Shown: positions 16,872 to 25,042 of the stretch, piece after piece
Position numbering within the stretch: position 1 is the first letter of the stretch
Layout of the letters: each line of letters opens with the position of its first letter
Assembly: GCF_008329585.1 (NCBI RefSeq)
Contig: NZ_NPKP01000013.1
Span: 1 to 64,000, forward strand
Direction: 5' to 3'
Source: Mycolicibacterium sp. P9-22
GTDB taxonomy: Bacteria > Actinomycetota > Actinomycetes > Mycobacteriales > Mycobacteriaceae
Length of the DNA: 64,000 nt
Notes under the pieces: model-generated
Database searches by the model: none
The model's input: only the letters and a program-made list of their open reading frames with translations
What the model was told of the DNA's origin: nothing
Position numbers and translations under genes: made by a program

Positions 16872-17615
16872 ATGGTCGAGCCGGATGGAGTTCGGTTACA
16901 GAAAGTGTTGTCACAGGCGGGAATTGCTTCCCGTCGCGTGGCTGAGCGGATGATCCTCGACGGCCGGGTCGAGGTGGACGGTCGCATCGTCACCGAGCTG
17001 GGCACCCGGGTGGACACCGAGAACTCGGAAATCCGGGTGGACGGCACCAAGGTGCGGCTCGATGACACCCTGGTGTACCTGGCGATCAACAAAGAGCGCG
17101 GCATGCACTCGACGATGTCGGATGACCGGGGCCGGCCCTGCGTGGGTGACCTGGTGGAGCACCGGGTGCGCGGGAACAAGAACCTGTTCCACGTCGGGCG
17201 TCTCGACGCCGAGACCGAAGGACTGCTGATCCTGACGAACGACGGTGAGCTGGCCCACCGGCTGATGCACCCGTCCTACGAGGTGCCCAAGACCTATCTG
17301 GCCACCGTCGTCGGCTCGGTGCCGCGCGGGCTCGGCAAGAAACTGCGTGCCGGCGTGGAACTGGACGACGGGCCGATCGCGCTCGACGATTTCGCGGTCG
17401 TGGACACGCTGCCCGGCAAGTCGATGGTGAAGGTCACGCTGCACGAGGGCCGCAAGCGCCTGGTGCGACGGCTGCTGGCCTCGGTGGGATTCCCGGTCGA
17501 GAGCCTGGTCCGCACCAGCATCGGTGCCGTCGAGCTGGGCGATACGCGGCCCGGCAACATCCGGGTGCTGACCCGCAAGGAAATCGGTGAGCTGTACCAG
17601 GCGGTGGGAATGTGA
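16872..17615 (+). CDS. rluB: 23S rRNA pseudouridine synthase, RluB family
   Basis: This 247-residue enzyme has an N-terminal S4 domain (GVRLQKVLSQAGIASRRVAERMI) and an RsuA/RluB catalytic domain. The catalytic Asp lies in HVGRLDAETEGLLILTNDG. Later motifs VKVTLHEGRKRLVRRLL and VESLVRTSIG are typical. The family converts a uridine of 23S rRNA domain V to pseudouridine. ATG 16872 lies one base after the scpB stop, and the gene overlaps cmk by 4 bases. The linkage scpA-scpB-rluB-cmk-der is conserved across Gram-positive bacteria. Confidence 0.93.
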   Translation: MVEPDGVRLQKVLSQAGIASRRVAERMILDGRVEVDGRIVTELGTRVDTENSEIRVDGTKVRLDDTLVYLAINKERGMHSTMSDDRGRPCVGDLVEHRVRGNKNLFHVGRLDAETEGLLILTNDGELAHRLMHPSYEVPKTYLATVVGSVPRGLGKKLRAGVELDDGPIALDDFAVVDTLPGKSMVKVTLHEGRKRLVRRLLASVGFPVESLVRTSIGAVELGDTRPGNIRVLTRKEIGELYQAVGM

Positions 17616-18298
17616 GTGACGTGCTGACGATCGCGCTGGACGGGCCCGCCGGAACCGGAAAGTCTTCGGTGTCACGCGGATTGGCGCGCGCCCTGGGGTT
17701 GCGCTACCTGAATACCGGGGCCATGTACCGGATTGTGACGCTCGCAGTGCTGCGGGCCGGGGTGGACATCACCGACTCGCAGCGGGTGGCCGATATCGCC
17801 GGCGATGTCGACCTGGCCGTCGGGTACGACCCCGACGAGGAGCGGGCTTTCCTTGCCGGAGAGGATGTTTCGTTCGAGATCCGCGGTGACGAGGTCACCG
17901 GCGCGGTATCGGCGGTTTCCGCGGTACCCGCGGTGCGGACCCGGCTGGTGCAGCTGCAGCGTGAGCTGGCGGCCGGCGATGCGGGCGTGGTGGTCGAGGG
18001 TCGTGATATCGGCACCGTGGTGCTGCCGGATGCCGACGTGAAGATCTACCTGACGGCCTCGGCCGAGGTGCGCGCGCAGCGGCGTCACGCGCAGAACATC
18101 GCCGGCGGTATCGCTGATTCCTACGAGGCGGTGCTCGCCGATGTGAAACGCCGCGACCATCTCGACTCCACCCGCGCGGTCTCGCCGCTGCGGGCCGCCG
18201 ACGACGCCGTGATCGTCGACACCAGCGATATGGGCGAAGCACAGGTGATAGCTCACCTGCAAGAGCTGGTACAGCAGCGGGCCGGAGCGAACCGATGA
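17612..18298 (+). CDS. cmk: cytidylate kinase
   Basis: This 228-residue kinase converts CMP and dCMP to the diphosphates using ATP. The P-loop GPAGTGKSSVSRGLA lies at residues 11-25, followed by LRYLNTGAMYRIVTL and the CMP-binding VVVEGRDIGTVVLPDAD. The lid and C-terminal region (RRDHLDSTRAVSPLRAADDAVIVDTS) are typical of bacterial Cmk. GTG 17612 overlaps the rluB stop, and the gene overlaps der by 4 bases. Confidence 0.96.
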   Translation: MSDVLTIALDGPAGTGKSSVSRGLARALGLRYLNTGAMYRIVTLAVLRAGVDITDSQRVADIAGDVDLAVGYDPDEERAFLAGEDVSFEIRGDEVTGAVSAVSAVPAVRTRLVQLQRELAAGDAGVVVEGRDIGTVVLPDADVKIYLTASAEVRAQRRHAQNIAGGIADSYEAVLADVKRRDHLDSTRAVSPLRAADDAVIVDTSDMGEAQVIAHLQELVQQRAGANR

Positions 18299-19695
18299 GC
18301 GAAGACGGCACCTGGTACGACGAAAGCGACTGGGAAGAAGGGTCGTTCGACGACGACGGCGTCGAGGAGGACTACGCTCCGCCGCCGGTGCTCGCCGTGG
18401 TGGGACGCCCCAACGTCGGCAAGTCCACCCTGGTCAACCGGATCCTGGGCCGCCGCGAGGCCGTCGTGCAGGACATCCCCGGTGTGACCCGCGACCGGGT
18501 CTCCTACGACGCGAGTTATCTGGGCCGCCGGTTCGTGGTCCAGGACACCGGGGGATGGGAACCCGACGCCAAGGGTCTGCAGCAGAAGGTGGCCGAGCAG
18601 GCGGCGATCGCCATGCAGACCGCCGACGCCATCGTCATGGTCGTCGACGCGGTCACCGGCGCGACCTCGGCCGACGAGGCCGCCGCCAAGCGTCTGCAGC
18701 GCGCCGGGAAGCCGGTGTTCCTGGCGGCCAACAAGGTTGACAACGAGCGCGGCGAATCCGATGCGGCCGCACTGTGGTCGCTGGGGCTCGGGCAGCCGTA
18801 CCCGATCAGCGCCATGCACGGCCGCGGTGTCGCCGACCTGCTGGACAGTGTGCTGGAGAAGTTGCCCGAGGCCTCCGAGGTCGCGGGCGGTCCCGGCGGG
18901 CCGCGACGCGTCGCGCTTGTGGGTAAACCCAACGTGGGCAAGAGCTCGCTGCTCAACCGGCTGTCCGGTGACGAGCGCTCGGTGGTGCACGATGTTGCGG
19001 GCACCACCGTGGACCCGGTGGACTCGCTGATCGAGTTGGGCGGTAAGCCTTGGCGATTCATCGACACCGCGGGTTTGCGGCGCAAGGTCGGGCAGGCCAG
19101 CGGGCACGAGTTCTACGCCTCGGTGCGCACCCACAGTGCCATCGACGCCGCCGAGGTCGTGGTGGTGATGATCGACGGGTCCGTGCCGCTCACCGAGCAG
19201 GATCAGCGGGTGCTGACCATGGTGATCGAGGCCGGGCGTGCACTGGTGCTGGCGTTCAACAAGTGGGATCTGGTCGACGAGGACCGGCGCTACCTGTTGG
19301 ACAAGGAGATCGACCGGGAGCTGGCGCAGGTGCAGTGGGCGCCGCGGGTCAACATCTCGGCCACAACCGGTCGCGCGGTGCAGAAACTGGTGCCCGCACT
19401 GGAGACCTCGTTGCGGTCCTGGGATGCCCGCATCCCGACCGGGCGGCTGAATACGTTCTTCAAGGAGATCGTCGCGGCGACCCCGCCGCCGGTGCGCGGC
19501 GGTAAGCAGCCGCGCATCCTGTTCGCCACCCAGGCGGCCTCGCGCCCACCGACATTCGTGTTGTTCACCAGTGGTTTCCTGGAGGCCGGTTACCGCCGGT
19601 TCCTGGAGCGCAAGCTGCGTGAGACCTTCGGATTCGAGGGCAGCCCGATCCGCATCAACGTCCGGGTCCGGGAGAAGCGCTCCGCCCGGAAGTAG
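18295..19695 (+). CDS. der: ribosome-assembly GTPase Der (EngA)
   Basis: This 466-residue double-GTPase acts in 50S subunit maturation. GTPase 1 has GRPNVGKST (residues 37-45), VVQDTGGWEP and NKVD. GTPase 2 has GKPNVGKSS (about residues 209-217), FIDTAGLR and NKWDLVD. A KH-like domain fills the C-terminus (PRILFATQAASRPPTFVLFTSG). A 33-residue acidic N-terminal extension precedes the first G domain, as in actinobacterial forms. It is the last gene of the parA-scpAB-rluB-cmk-der run. Confidence 0.97.
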   Translation: MSEDGTWYDESDWEEGSFDDDGVEEDYAPPPVLAVVGRPNVGKSTLVNRILGRREAVVQDIPGVTRDRVSYDASYLGRRFVVQDTGGWEPDAKGLQQKVAEQAAIAMQTADAIVMVVDAVTGATSADEAAAKRLQRAGKPVFLAANKVDNERGESDAAALWSLGLGQPYPISAMHGRGVADLLDSVLEKLPEASEVAGGPGGPRRVALVGKPNVGKSSLLNRLSGDERSVVHDVAGTTVDPVDSLIELGGKPWRFIDTAGLRRKVGQASGHEFYASVRTHSAIDAAEVVVVMIDGSVPLTEQDQRVLTMVIEAGRALVLAFNKWDLVDEDRRYLLDKEIDRELAQVQWAPRVNISATTGRAVQKLVPALETSLRSWDARIPTGRLNTFFKEIVAATPPPVRGGKQPRILFATQAASRPPTFVLFTSGFLEAGYRRFLERKLRETFGFEGSPIRINVRVREKRSARK

Positions 19696-19723
19696 CACCC
19701 ACTGCTTGAGTAGGGTGGCCACA

Positions 19724-20506
19724 GTGTCGACCACCCACATGATTCTGATCGCGTTGGCCGGAGTGGGAGCCGGAGCGATCAACGCGATCGTCGGCTCGGG
19801 CACCCTGATCACCTTCCCGACCCTGGTGGCCTTGGGCTTCCCACCGGTCACCGCGACGATGTCGAACGCCGTCGGGCTGGTCGCCGGCGGAGTGTCGGGC
19901 ACCTGGGGGTACCGCCGCGAACTACGCGGCCAGTGGAGCCGGCTGCGCTGGCAGATCCCGGCCTCGCTGGTGGGCGCCGGTGTCGGTGCCTGGCTGCTGC
20001 TGCACCTGCCGGAGAAGGTGTTCCAACAGGTTGTCCCGGTCCTGCTGGTGCTGGCCCTGGCGCTGGTGGTGGTCGGCCCGCGCATCCAAGCCTGGGCCCG
20101 GCGCCGCGCGGACTTTCTGGGCCAGTCCGCAGATCACGTCAGCGTGGGTCGAATGGCTGCACTGGTCGCGGGGACGTTCGCGGTGGGGATCTACGGCGGC
20201 TACTTCACGGCGGCTCAGGGGATCCTGCTGATCGCGGTGATGGGGGCGCTTCTGCCCGAGGACATGCAGCGCATGAACGCCGCCAAGAATCTGCTGTCGT
20301 TGCTGGTCAACGTTGTCGCCGCGATCGCGTACACCGTCGTCGCGTTCGACCGGATCAGCTGGATCGCGGCCGGTCTGATCGCCGTCGGATCGTTGATCGG
20401 TGGATTCCTCGGTGCCCACTACGGGCGCCGGCTTTCGCCGGGCGCGCTGCGTCTGGTGATCGTGGTGGTCGGACTCATCGGGTTGTATCGCCTGCTCACG
20501 GTGTAA
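19724..20506 (+). CDS. TSUP (TauE/SafE) family membrane permease
   Basis: This protein of about 260 residues has seven or eight hydrophobic helices arranged as two similar halves, the layout of TauE/SafE anion transporters. The half-motif GAGAINAIVGSGTLITFPTLVALG opens helix 1, and GIYGGYFTAAQGILLIAVMG opens the second half. Family members move sulfite, sulfonates or other small organic anions; substrate here is unknown. Start choice is open: GTG 19715, GTG 19724 and ATG 19739 are all in frame before the first helix. It lies 28 bases after der and may be read through from that operon. Confidence 0.82.
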   Translation: MSTTHMILIALAGVGAGAINAIVGSGTLITFPTLVALGFPPVTATMSNAVGLVAGGVSGTWGYRRELRGQWSRLRWQIPASLVGAGVGAWLLLHLPEKVFQQVVPVLLVLALALVVVGPRIQAWARRRADFLGQSADHVSVGRMAALVAGTFAVGIYGGYFTAAQGILLIAVMGALLPEDMQRMNAAKNLLSLLVNVVAAIAYTVVAFDRISWIAAGLIAVGSLIGGFLGAHYGRRLSPGALRLVIVVVGLIGLYRLLTV

Positions 20507-20543
20507 CGTGGCATCAACTTCAGGCAAGTGACAGGGGATCTCG

Positions 20544-20654
20544 ATGGCCGAGCGTGCTTTCAGCACCGCGCCGTCGGCGTTGTCTGCCCTTGAGCCGTTC
20601 TGGCCGTCACGGCGGTCGATTGCGTTCAGTGAATGGTGTTGTCCGCGGGCTTGA
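20544..20654 (+). CDS. Cys-tract upstream ORF (probable attenuator leader peptide)
   Basis: A 36-codon ORF starts at ATG 20544 with an AGGGGA ribosome site 6 bases upstream (20533-20538). It ends SEWCCPRA-stop at 20652-20654, 56 bases before the next permease ATG. Adjacent UGU-UGU Cys codons lie four codons before the stop. Actinobacteria use small upstream ORFs with Cys codon tracts near their end to sense cysteine-charged tRNA and control sulfur genes through translational coupling. The next gene is a sulfur-type permease. Two Cys codons is a short tract, so the assignment is an inference. Confidence 0.6.
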   Translation: MAERAFSTAPSALSALEPFWPSRRSIAFSEWCCPRA

Positions 20655-20676
20655 TTCCGCGTCCACCCTGCACTCC

Positions 20677-20706
20677 GCCGATCCTCGGCCCCTGAACGAA
20701 AGCCGA
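20677..20706 (+). promoter_or_regulatory. mutually exclusive hairpins before the second TSUP gene
   Basis: GCCGA (20677-20681) can pair with TCGGC (20685-20689) over a TCC loop. The same TCGGC can instead pair with a second GCCGA (20702-20706), which would enclose the GAAAG element lying 8 bases before the ATG at 20711. Only one hairpin can form at a time. This fits a switch responding to ribosome position on the upstream ORF, but each stem is only 5 bp. Confidence 0.35.
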
Positions 20707-20710
20707 ACCC

Positions 20711-21643
20711 ATGCGTTCGCTCATCATCTTTGCTCTTGTCGGTATCGGTGCCCAGCTCGTCGACGGCGCGCTGGGAATGGCGTTCGGGGTCACCGCCTCG
20801 ACCTTGCTCGTGCTCACCGGGGTGGCGTCGGCACAGGCCAGCGCCGCAGTGCACCTCGCCGAGGTCGGCACAACCTTCGCCTCCGGCCTTTCGCACTGGA
20901 AGTTCAAGAACATCGACTGGTCTATCGTGGCCAAACTCGGTGTGCCCGGCGCCATCGGCGCGTTCCTGGGTGCCACGGTGCTGTCCTCGCTGTCCACCGA
21001 GGACGCCGCGCCGCTGATGGCCGCGATCCTGCTCGGCATCGGCGTCTATGTGCTGGTGCGTTTCTCGCTCGGCCGGCCACCGGGACTGCGCAGCAACCAC
21101 ACTCCGCACACCGCGAAGTTCCTTGCCCCGCTGGGTATCTTCGGCGGTTTCATCGACGCCTCCGGCGGCGGTGGCTGGGGACCGGTGACCACGAGCACGC
21201 TGTTGTCGCAGGGCAAGACCGCCCCGCGGACCATCATCGGCTCGGTCAGTGCCTCGGAATTCCTGGTGGCGATCTCCGCCTCGGTCGGCTTCGCCGTCGG
21301 GCTGCGCGAGGAGTTCCTGGACAACCTGCCGATCGTGGCGGGCCTGGCCATCGGTGGTGTGATCGCGGCACCGTTCGCGGCCTGGCTGGTCACCAAGGTC
21401 AGCCCGGCGCTGCTGGGTACGGCGGTCGGCGGCGTCATCGTGCTGACCAACAGCCAGAAGCTGGTCAAGTACTTCGGGATCGCCGGTTCCTGGTCGACAC
21501 TCATCTATGTGACGATCGTCGCGGCCTGGGCCGGACTGGTCTTCTACGCCTGGCGCTCGTCCAAGGCGCCGGAGTTCGTGCCCGAGGAGCTGGAGGCCGA
21601 GGTCGACGCCGAGGCCCCGCAGGTCGAGGACACCACGCGCTAG
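20711..21643 (+). CDS. TSUP (TauE/SafE) family permease, probable sulfur-compound transporter
   Basis: This 310-residue protein has about eight transmembrane segments in two repeated halves. The first half has LVDGALGMAFGVTASTLLVLTGV and the second GGFIDASGGGGWGPVTTSTLL, both hallmark TSUP motifs. An acidic cytoplasmic tail of 35 residues ends the protein. It is only distantly similar to the preceding TSUP gene, so this is not a recent tandem duplication. The ribosome site is poor (GAAAG at 20698-20702). A cysteine-tract upstream ORF precedes it, suggesting induction when cysteine is scarce and a sulfur role (inference). Confidence 0.85.
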   Translation: MRSLIIFALVGIGAQLVDGALGMAFGVTASTLLVLTGVASAQASAAVHLAEVGTTFASGLSHWKFKNIDWSIVAKLGVPGAIGAFLGATVLSSLSTEDAAPLMAAILLGIGVYVLVRFSLGRPPGLRSNHTPHTAKFLAPLGIFGGFIDASGGGGWGPVTTSTLLSQGKTAPRTIIGSVSASEFLVAISASVGFAVGLREEFLDNLPIVAGLAIGGVIAAPFAAWLVTKVSPALLGTAVGGVIVLTNSQKLVKYFGIAGSWSTLIYVTIVAAWAGLVFYAWRSSKAPEFVPEELEAEVDAEAPQVEDTTR

Positions 21644-21656
21644 GAATCACCTCCGT

Positions 21657-21682
21657 GCCGGGTGCTCTTGGGTACACCCGGC
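21657..21682 (+). terminator. stem-loop after the second TSUP gene
   Basis: GCCGGGTG (21657-21664) pairs with CACCCGGC (21675-21682) across a 10-base loop, 13 bases after the stop. There is no T-run, so this would be an L-shaped type hairpin as is common in mycobacteria. Confidence 0.5.
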
Positions 21683-21700
21683 CCGGTACGGATGACGCGG

Positions 21701-21731
21701 TTGGGATTTGGGCGGGGGGCTGAGGTAGAGT
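21701..21731 (+). promoter_or_regulatory. candidate tRNA-Pro promoter
   Basis: TAGAGT at 21726-21731 fits the -10 pattern TANNNT, 34 bases before the tRNA 5' end. TTGGGA at 21701-21706 is a possible -35, though the 19-base spacer is long. Confidence 0.45.
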
Positions 21732-21765
21732 TTCGACCGCCTACCGGCGATCCCGGAAGGCAACT

Positions 21766-21839
<74 letters not shown>

Positions 21840-21846
21840 CGCAGAG

Positions 21847-21878
21847 AACCCGCTCCGACGATTGTCGGGGCGGGTTTT
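21847..21878 (+). terminator. intrinsic terminator of tRNA-Pro
   Basis: AACCCGCTCCGAC (21847-21859) pairs with GTCGGGGCGGGTT (21864-21876) with one T-G pair and a GATT loop, continuing into TTTTGCC. This is one of the few sites in the window with both a long GC stem and a T-run. Confidence 0.9.
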
Positions 21879-21928
21879 GCCGTCACGGGGACGTGGCCAT
21901 CGGGCCGGCAGAGTTCCGGGCAGTCGCT

Positions 21929-22822
21929 TCAGGCCGGGCGATCCGTGGACTCGTGGGCGCTTGAATCGTTGCAGACCCGGAAACGGCTGCGATACAGATC
22001 CGCCGCCTCACGCAGGATGCTGCGGTCCAGCACCGCGACCGGCCGGGTGTCGACCAGCAGCGGTTCGTGGTCGGGACCGTTGCCCACCCGGACACCGGTG
22101 AGCAGCCACGGGAATCGCTCGTCGTCTGCCAGGTCGGCGTATTGACGGATGCGCCGGGCGATCCACTCCTCAGCCGGTCGGGGCCACCACGCCTCGGGCA
22201 TGACGGCGGACACCGACAGTCCCGGCATGTCGACATCGGCTTCATAGTCGCGGCTGGTCTCAGCGTTCGCGTCATGCTCGGGGCCTTGCGAGTACCGCAG
22301 GTACACCGCATCGCTGCCGTCGAGGAGTTCGGCAAGTGCTTTCAGCGACGTCACCCGCGGAAGATCGGCGCCTGTCCGGCGCGTGGGCAGGCTCAGCACG
22401 TCGTCCCGGCTGCCGTCGGTCGACCGTCGGGCGGATCCACCGGTCTGCCGGGGCGCACCGCGGTGATGCAACCGGCGGTGTACCTCCTCCTGCTGTTGGG
22501 GCTGCTGCTCTTCGATATCGATGACCTCTTCGCTGGCGCCGGTTGTGGCGGTGACCAATTCATCGAGCTTGACCAGCACCGCGTTGCTCTGCCGGTTGGT
22601 GGTGTGGTGGAGCAGGAACAGCATCAACGTGCTGACCAGAGCTCCGAGCGAGTAGACGACGGTCTGCCACCAGCCCGCAAAATCAGAGATGATTCCGGCG
22701 GCCAGCAGGGTGGCGACCACCACGGTTGCCGTCGTGCTGGCCCAGACCGAACCCGCCCACTGCGTCACCTTCTCCGGAAGTGCGGCAGTCGCCTTCGCCA
22801 ACGAGCTTTGCCCGGCGCTCAT
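21929..22822 (-). CDS. low-affinity iron permease-like membrane domain fused to a DUF6098-like domain
   Basis: This 297-residue protein starts at ATG 22822 (MSAGQSSLAKATAALPEKV). Residues 20-95 hold two transmembrane helices (TATVVVATLLAAGIISDFAGW and TVVYSLGALVSTLMLFLLHH) followed by TTNRQSNAVLVKLDELV, the pattern of the low-affinity iron permease family. A Gln/Arg-rich linker follows. Residues 160-285 (VTSLKALAELLDGSDAVYLRYSQGPEHD, PGLSVSAVMPEAWWPRPAEEW) resemble the DUF6098 family, known usually as a separate soluble protein. The domain names are from memory. It lies 2 bases after a paralogous permease-like gene; function is unknown. Confidence 0.72.
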   Translation of the reverse strand: MSAGQSSLAKATAALPEKVTQWAGSVWASTTATVVVATLLAAGIISDFAGWWQTVVYSLGALVSTLMLFLLHHTTNRQSNAVLVKLDELVTATTGASEEVIDIEEQQPQQQEEVHRRLHHRGAPRQTGGSARRSTDGSRDDVLSLPTRRTGADLPRVTSLKALAELLDGSDAVYLRYSQGPEHDANAETSRDYEADVDMPGLSVSAVMPEAWWPRPAEEWIARRIRQYADLADDERFPWLLTGVRVGNGPDHEPLLVDTRPVAVLDRSILREAADLYRSRFRVCNDSSAHESTDRPA

Positions 22823-22824
22823 GA

Positions 22825-23232
22825 TCAACCGGAGCTTTCGCGGTCCTCTAAGCCCACCGCGGCGATGAGCTCGTCGCGATCCTCCGCGAGGCGGGGATCG
22901 TTGCGCATCAGATCGGCCAGCGCGTCGGCGATGGCATTGAGTTTCTGCTGCACCGCGTCGTCGGCCCGCGTCTGGGTGTTCTGCAGCAGCGCCACCAGCA
23001 AGAAGGTGATGATCGTCGTCAACGTGTTGATGATGAGCTGCCACGTGTCGAGATCCAGCAGCACGAACGTGGGGGCCCAAATCACCACGATGACGACGCA
23101 AGCCACGAAGAACCACGCCTGGGACACCCGGGCGGCGACCGCCGTGGCGAACCGGTCGAACGACGAGATGTGTGAGTCGACGTCGGTGGGCATGTCCGCG
23201 TCTCTCTCCCGGCGTCTATCGCTGGTGGTCAT
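22825..23232 (-). CDS. low-affinity iron permease-family membrane protein
   Basis: This 135-residue protein from ATG 23232 (MTTSDRRRERDADM) has two transmembrane helices: AWFFVACVVIVVIWAPTFVLL and TWQLIINTLTTIITFLLVALLQ, then NTQTRADDAVQQKLNAIADAL. That helix-helix-TQNR-LxxKL layout is the bacterial low-affinity iron permease family signature; iron transport has not been shown for most members. AGGAAG lies 6 bases before ATG 23232. A longer start at GTG 23283 would add MATQTGGHANRNW and lacks a ribosome site, though it could serve a leaderless transcript. It is coupled with the fusion protein downstream. Confidence 0.75.
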   Translation of the reverse strand: MTTSDRRRERDADMPTDVDSHISSFDRFATAVAARVSQAWFFVACVVIVVIWAPTFVLLDLDTWQLIINTLTTIITFLLVALLQNTQTRADDAVQQKLNAIADALADLMRNDPRLAEDRDELIAAVGLEDRESSG

Positions 23233-23269
23233 GACCGCTTCCTGCCAGTTCCGGTTTGCGTGGCCACCG

Positions 23270-23314
23270 GTTTGCGTGGCCACTGCCGGGTACCCGGCAG
23301 TTCACGAAGTAACC
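23270..23314. promoter_or_regulatory. palindrome with two opposed SigF-like promoter matches
   Basis: CTGCCGGGTACCCGGCAG at 23283-23300 is an 18-base perfect palindrome. Forward, GTTT (23270-23273), N14 and GGGTAC (23288-23293) point at the decarboxylase. In reverse, GGTT (23314-23311), N15 and GGGTA (23295-23291) point at the iron-permease-like genes. Both are one step off the SigF consensus GTTT-N15-17-GGGTA. A tandem CGGTTTGCGTGGCCAC repeat lies beside it. Confidence 0.35.
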
Positions 23315-23447
23315 GCAGTTCGCGCAAGATTTTCAGGTCGCGCAGGACCGCGTCGGCTGTGCGCGAGGGCAGGGCGCGTGGTTTCAGGAGGCGACCGCCG
23401 GTGTACTCCAACGGACGGCCGAGTTGCGAACCGGGAGGAGATGGCGG

Positions 23448-24908
23448 GTGGACCAGACCGAGACACCGATGCTGGACGCGATCACCGCATACCGGCGGGC
23501 CGACCGCTATGGCTTCACCCCGCCGGGGCATCGCCAGGGCAGGGGTGCCGATCCCCGGGTCATCGAGGTGCTGGGTGACCAGCCGTTTCGTAACGATCTG
23601 TTGGCGTCCAACGGCTTGGATGACCGCCGATCCACCAACGGTTACCTGTCCCGCGCGGAGGCGCTGATGGCCGACGCCGTCGGCGCCGAATACGCGTTCT
23701 TCTCGACCTGTGGCAGCTCGCTGTCGGTCAAGGCCGCGATGATGGCGGTTGCCGGTGGCGCGGACGGAGAGCTGCTGGTCACCAGGGACAGCCACAAGTC
23801 GGTGGTGGCCGGTCTGATCTTTTCCGGTGTACAGCCCAACTGGATCACCCCGCAGTGGGACGCCCGGCGCCACATCTCCCACCCGCCCTCGCCGCAGCAG
23901 GTCCGCGAGGCCTGGGAACGCCATCCGAATGCGGCCGGCGCGCTCATCGTCAGCCCCAGCCCCTATGGCACCTGCGCCGATCTGTCCGGTATCGCGCAGG
24001 TGTGCCACGAGCGTGGAAAGCCCCTGATCGTCGACGAGGCCTGGGGAGCGCATCTTCCGTTCCACGACGCCCTGCCCACCTGGGCGATGGACGCCGGCGC
24101 CGATGTCTGTGTGGTGAGCGTGCACAAGATGGGCGCGGGATTCGAGCAGGGCTCGGTATTCCATGTCCAAGGCGACCTGATCGATCGTGATCGGCTATCG
24201 GCCTGTGCCGACTTGCTCATGACCACCAGCCCGAACGTGATGGTGTACGCCGCGCTGGACGGCTGGCGGCGCCAGATGGTGCAGCAGGGCGATGAACTGC
24301 TGGGCCGCGCGCTGGAGCTCGCGAAGCGCACCCGATCACGGCTGGCCGACATCCCCGACCTCGAGGTCCTCGACGAAGAGTTGCTCGGTGAGCAGGCATC
24401 GCATGATCTTGACCGCCTGCAGGTGCTGATGGACGTCTCTGCGACAGGCACATCGGGCTACCAGGCGGCTGACTGGTTGCGCGAGCACTGCCATCTCGAC
24501 GTCGGCATGAGCGATCACCGGCGCATTCTTGCCACCATGTCGATGGCCGACGACGCCGCGACCGCCGACCGATTGATCGATGCCATGCAGTCATGGCGGA
24601 CCGCAGCCGGCACGTTCGACCGGCCCCCCGAGATCAGACTGCCGTCACCGGACGAATTGGAGCTCGTCACCGAAATCCTGCCGCGGGACGCGTTTTTCGG
24701 CAATACCGAGATGGTGCCGCTGCAGGACGCGTGCGGGCGGATCGCCGCCGAACAGATCACGCCGTACCCGCCGGGCATTCCCGCGGTGGTACCCGGAGAG
24801 CGGCTCAACGCTGCCGTGCTGGATTATCTGCGCAGCGGTGTGCAAGCCGGGATGAATCTCCCCGACCCGGCAGATCCGACGATGCAGCAGATCAAGGTCG
24901 TCACGTGA
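23448..24908 (+). CDS. PLP-dependent Orn/Lys/Arg decarboxylase family protein
   Basis: This 486-residue fold-type I PLP enzyme has its start chosen at GTG 23448, 8 bases after GGAGGAG. The N-terminus YGFTPPGHRQGRG and the cofactor residues AEYAFFSTCGSSLSVKAAMMA (phosphate/ring contacts), IVDEAWGAHLPFH (Asp to pyridine N) and SVHKMGAGFEQGS (Schiff-base Lys227) match the family. Members decarboxylate ornithine, lysine or arginine to polyamines, but substrate cannot be read from sequence. The C-terminal domain (TEILPRDAFFGNTEMVPLQDACGR) is complete. It is divergent from the iron-permease-like pair. Confidence 0.9.
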   Translation: MDQTETPMLDAITAYRRADRYGFTPPGHRQGRGADPRVIEVLGDQPFRNDLLASNGLDDRRSTNGYLSRAEALMADAVGAEYAFFSTCGSSLSVKAAMMAVAGGADGELLVTRDSHKSVVAGLIFSGVQPNWITPQWDARRHISHPPSPQQVREAWERHPNAAGALIVSPSPYGTCADLSGIAQVCHERGKPLIVDEAWGAHLPFHDALPTWAMDAGADVCVVSVHKMGAGFEQGSVFHVQGDLIDRDRLSACADLLMTTSPNVMVYAALDGWRRQMVQQGDELLGRALELAKRTRSRLADIPDLEVLDEELLGEQASHDLDRLQVLMDVSATGTSGYQAADWLREHCHLDVGMSDHRRILATMSMADDAATADRLIDAMQSWRTAAGTFDRPPEIRLPSPDELELVTEILPRDAFFGNTEMVPLQDACGRIAAEQITPYPPGIPAVVPGERLNAAVLDYLRSGVQAGMNLPDPADPTMQQIKVVT

Positions 24909-24929
24909 GCCGTTCCACCGCCGCCGACC

Positions 24930-24956
24930 CCCTGGTCTGCGCGAAACAGGCCAGGG
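24930..24956 (+). terminator. stem-loop after the decarboxylase gene
   Basis: CCCTGGTCTG (24930-24939) pairs with CAGGCCAGGG (24947-24956) with one T-G pair and a 7-base loop, 22 bases after the stop. There is no T-run. It separates the decarboxylase from the GAF/ANTAR genes. Confidence 0.5.
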
Positions 24957-25042
24957 CAAAGCGCGCTGGGTGAGGTGGTTATTCTGCTCGGAAGCGACGA
25001 TTGTGGGTGTCACCACAGACCCCCGGCTGAAGAGGTGAACGG

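Noticed and set aside
20507..20710. SAM or other known riboswitch upstream of the second TSUP permease
   Set aside because: I saw no conserved riboswitch core; the Cys-tract ORF explains the gap better. A covariance-model search would settle this.
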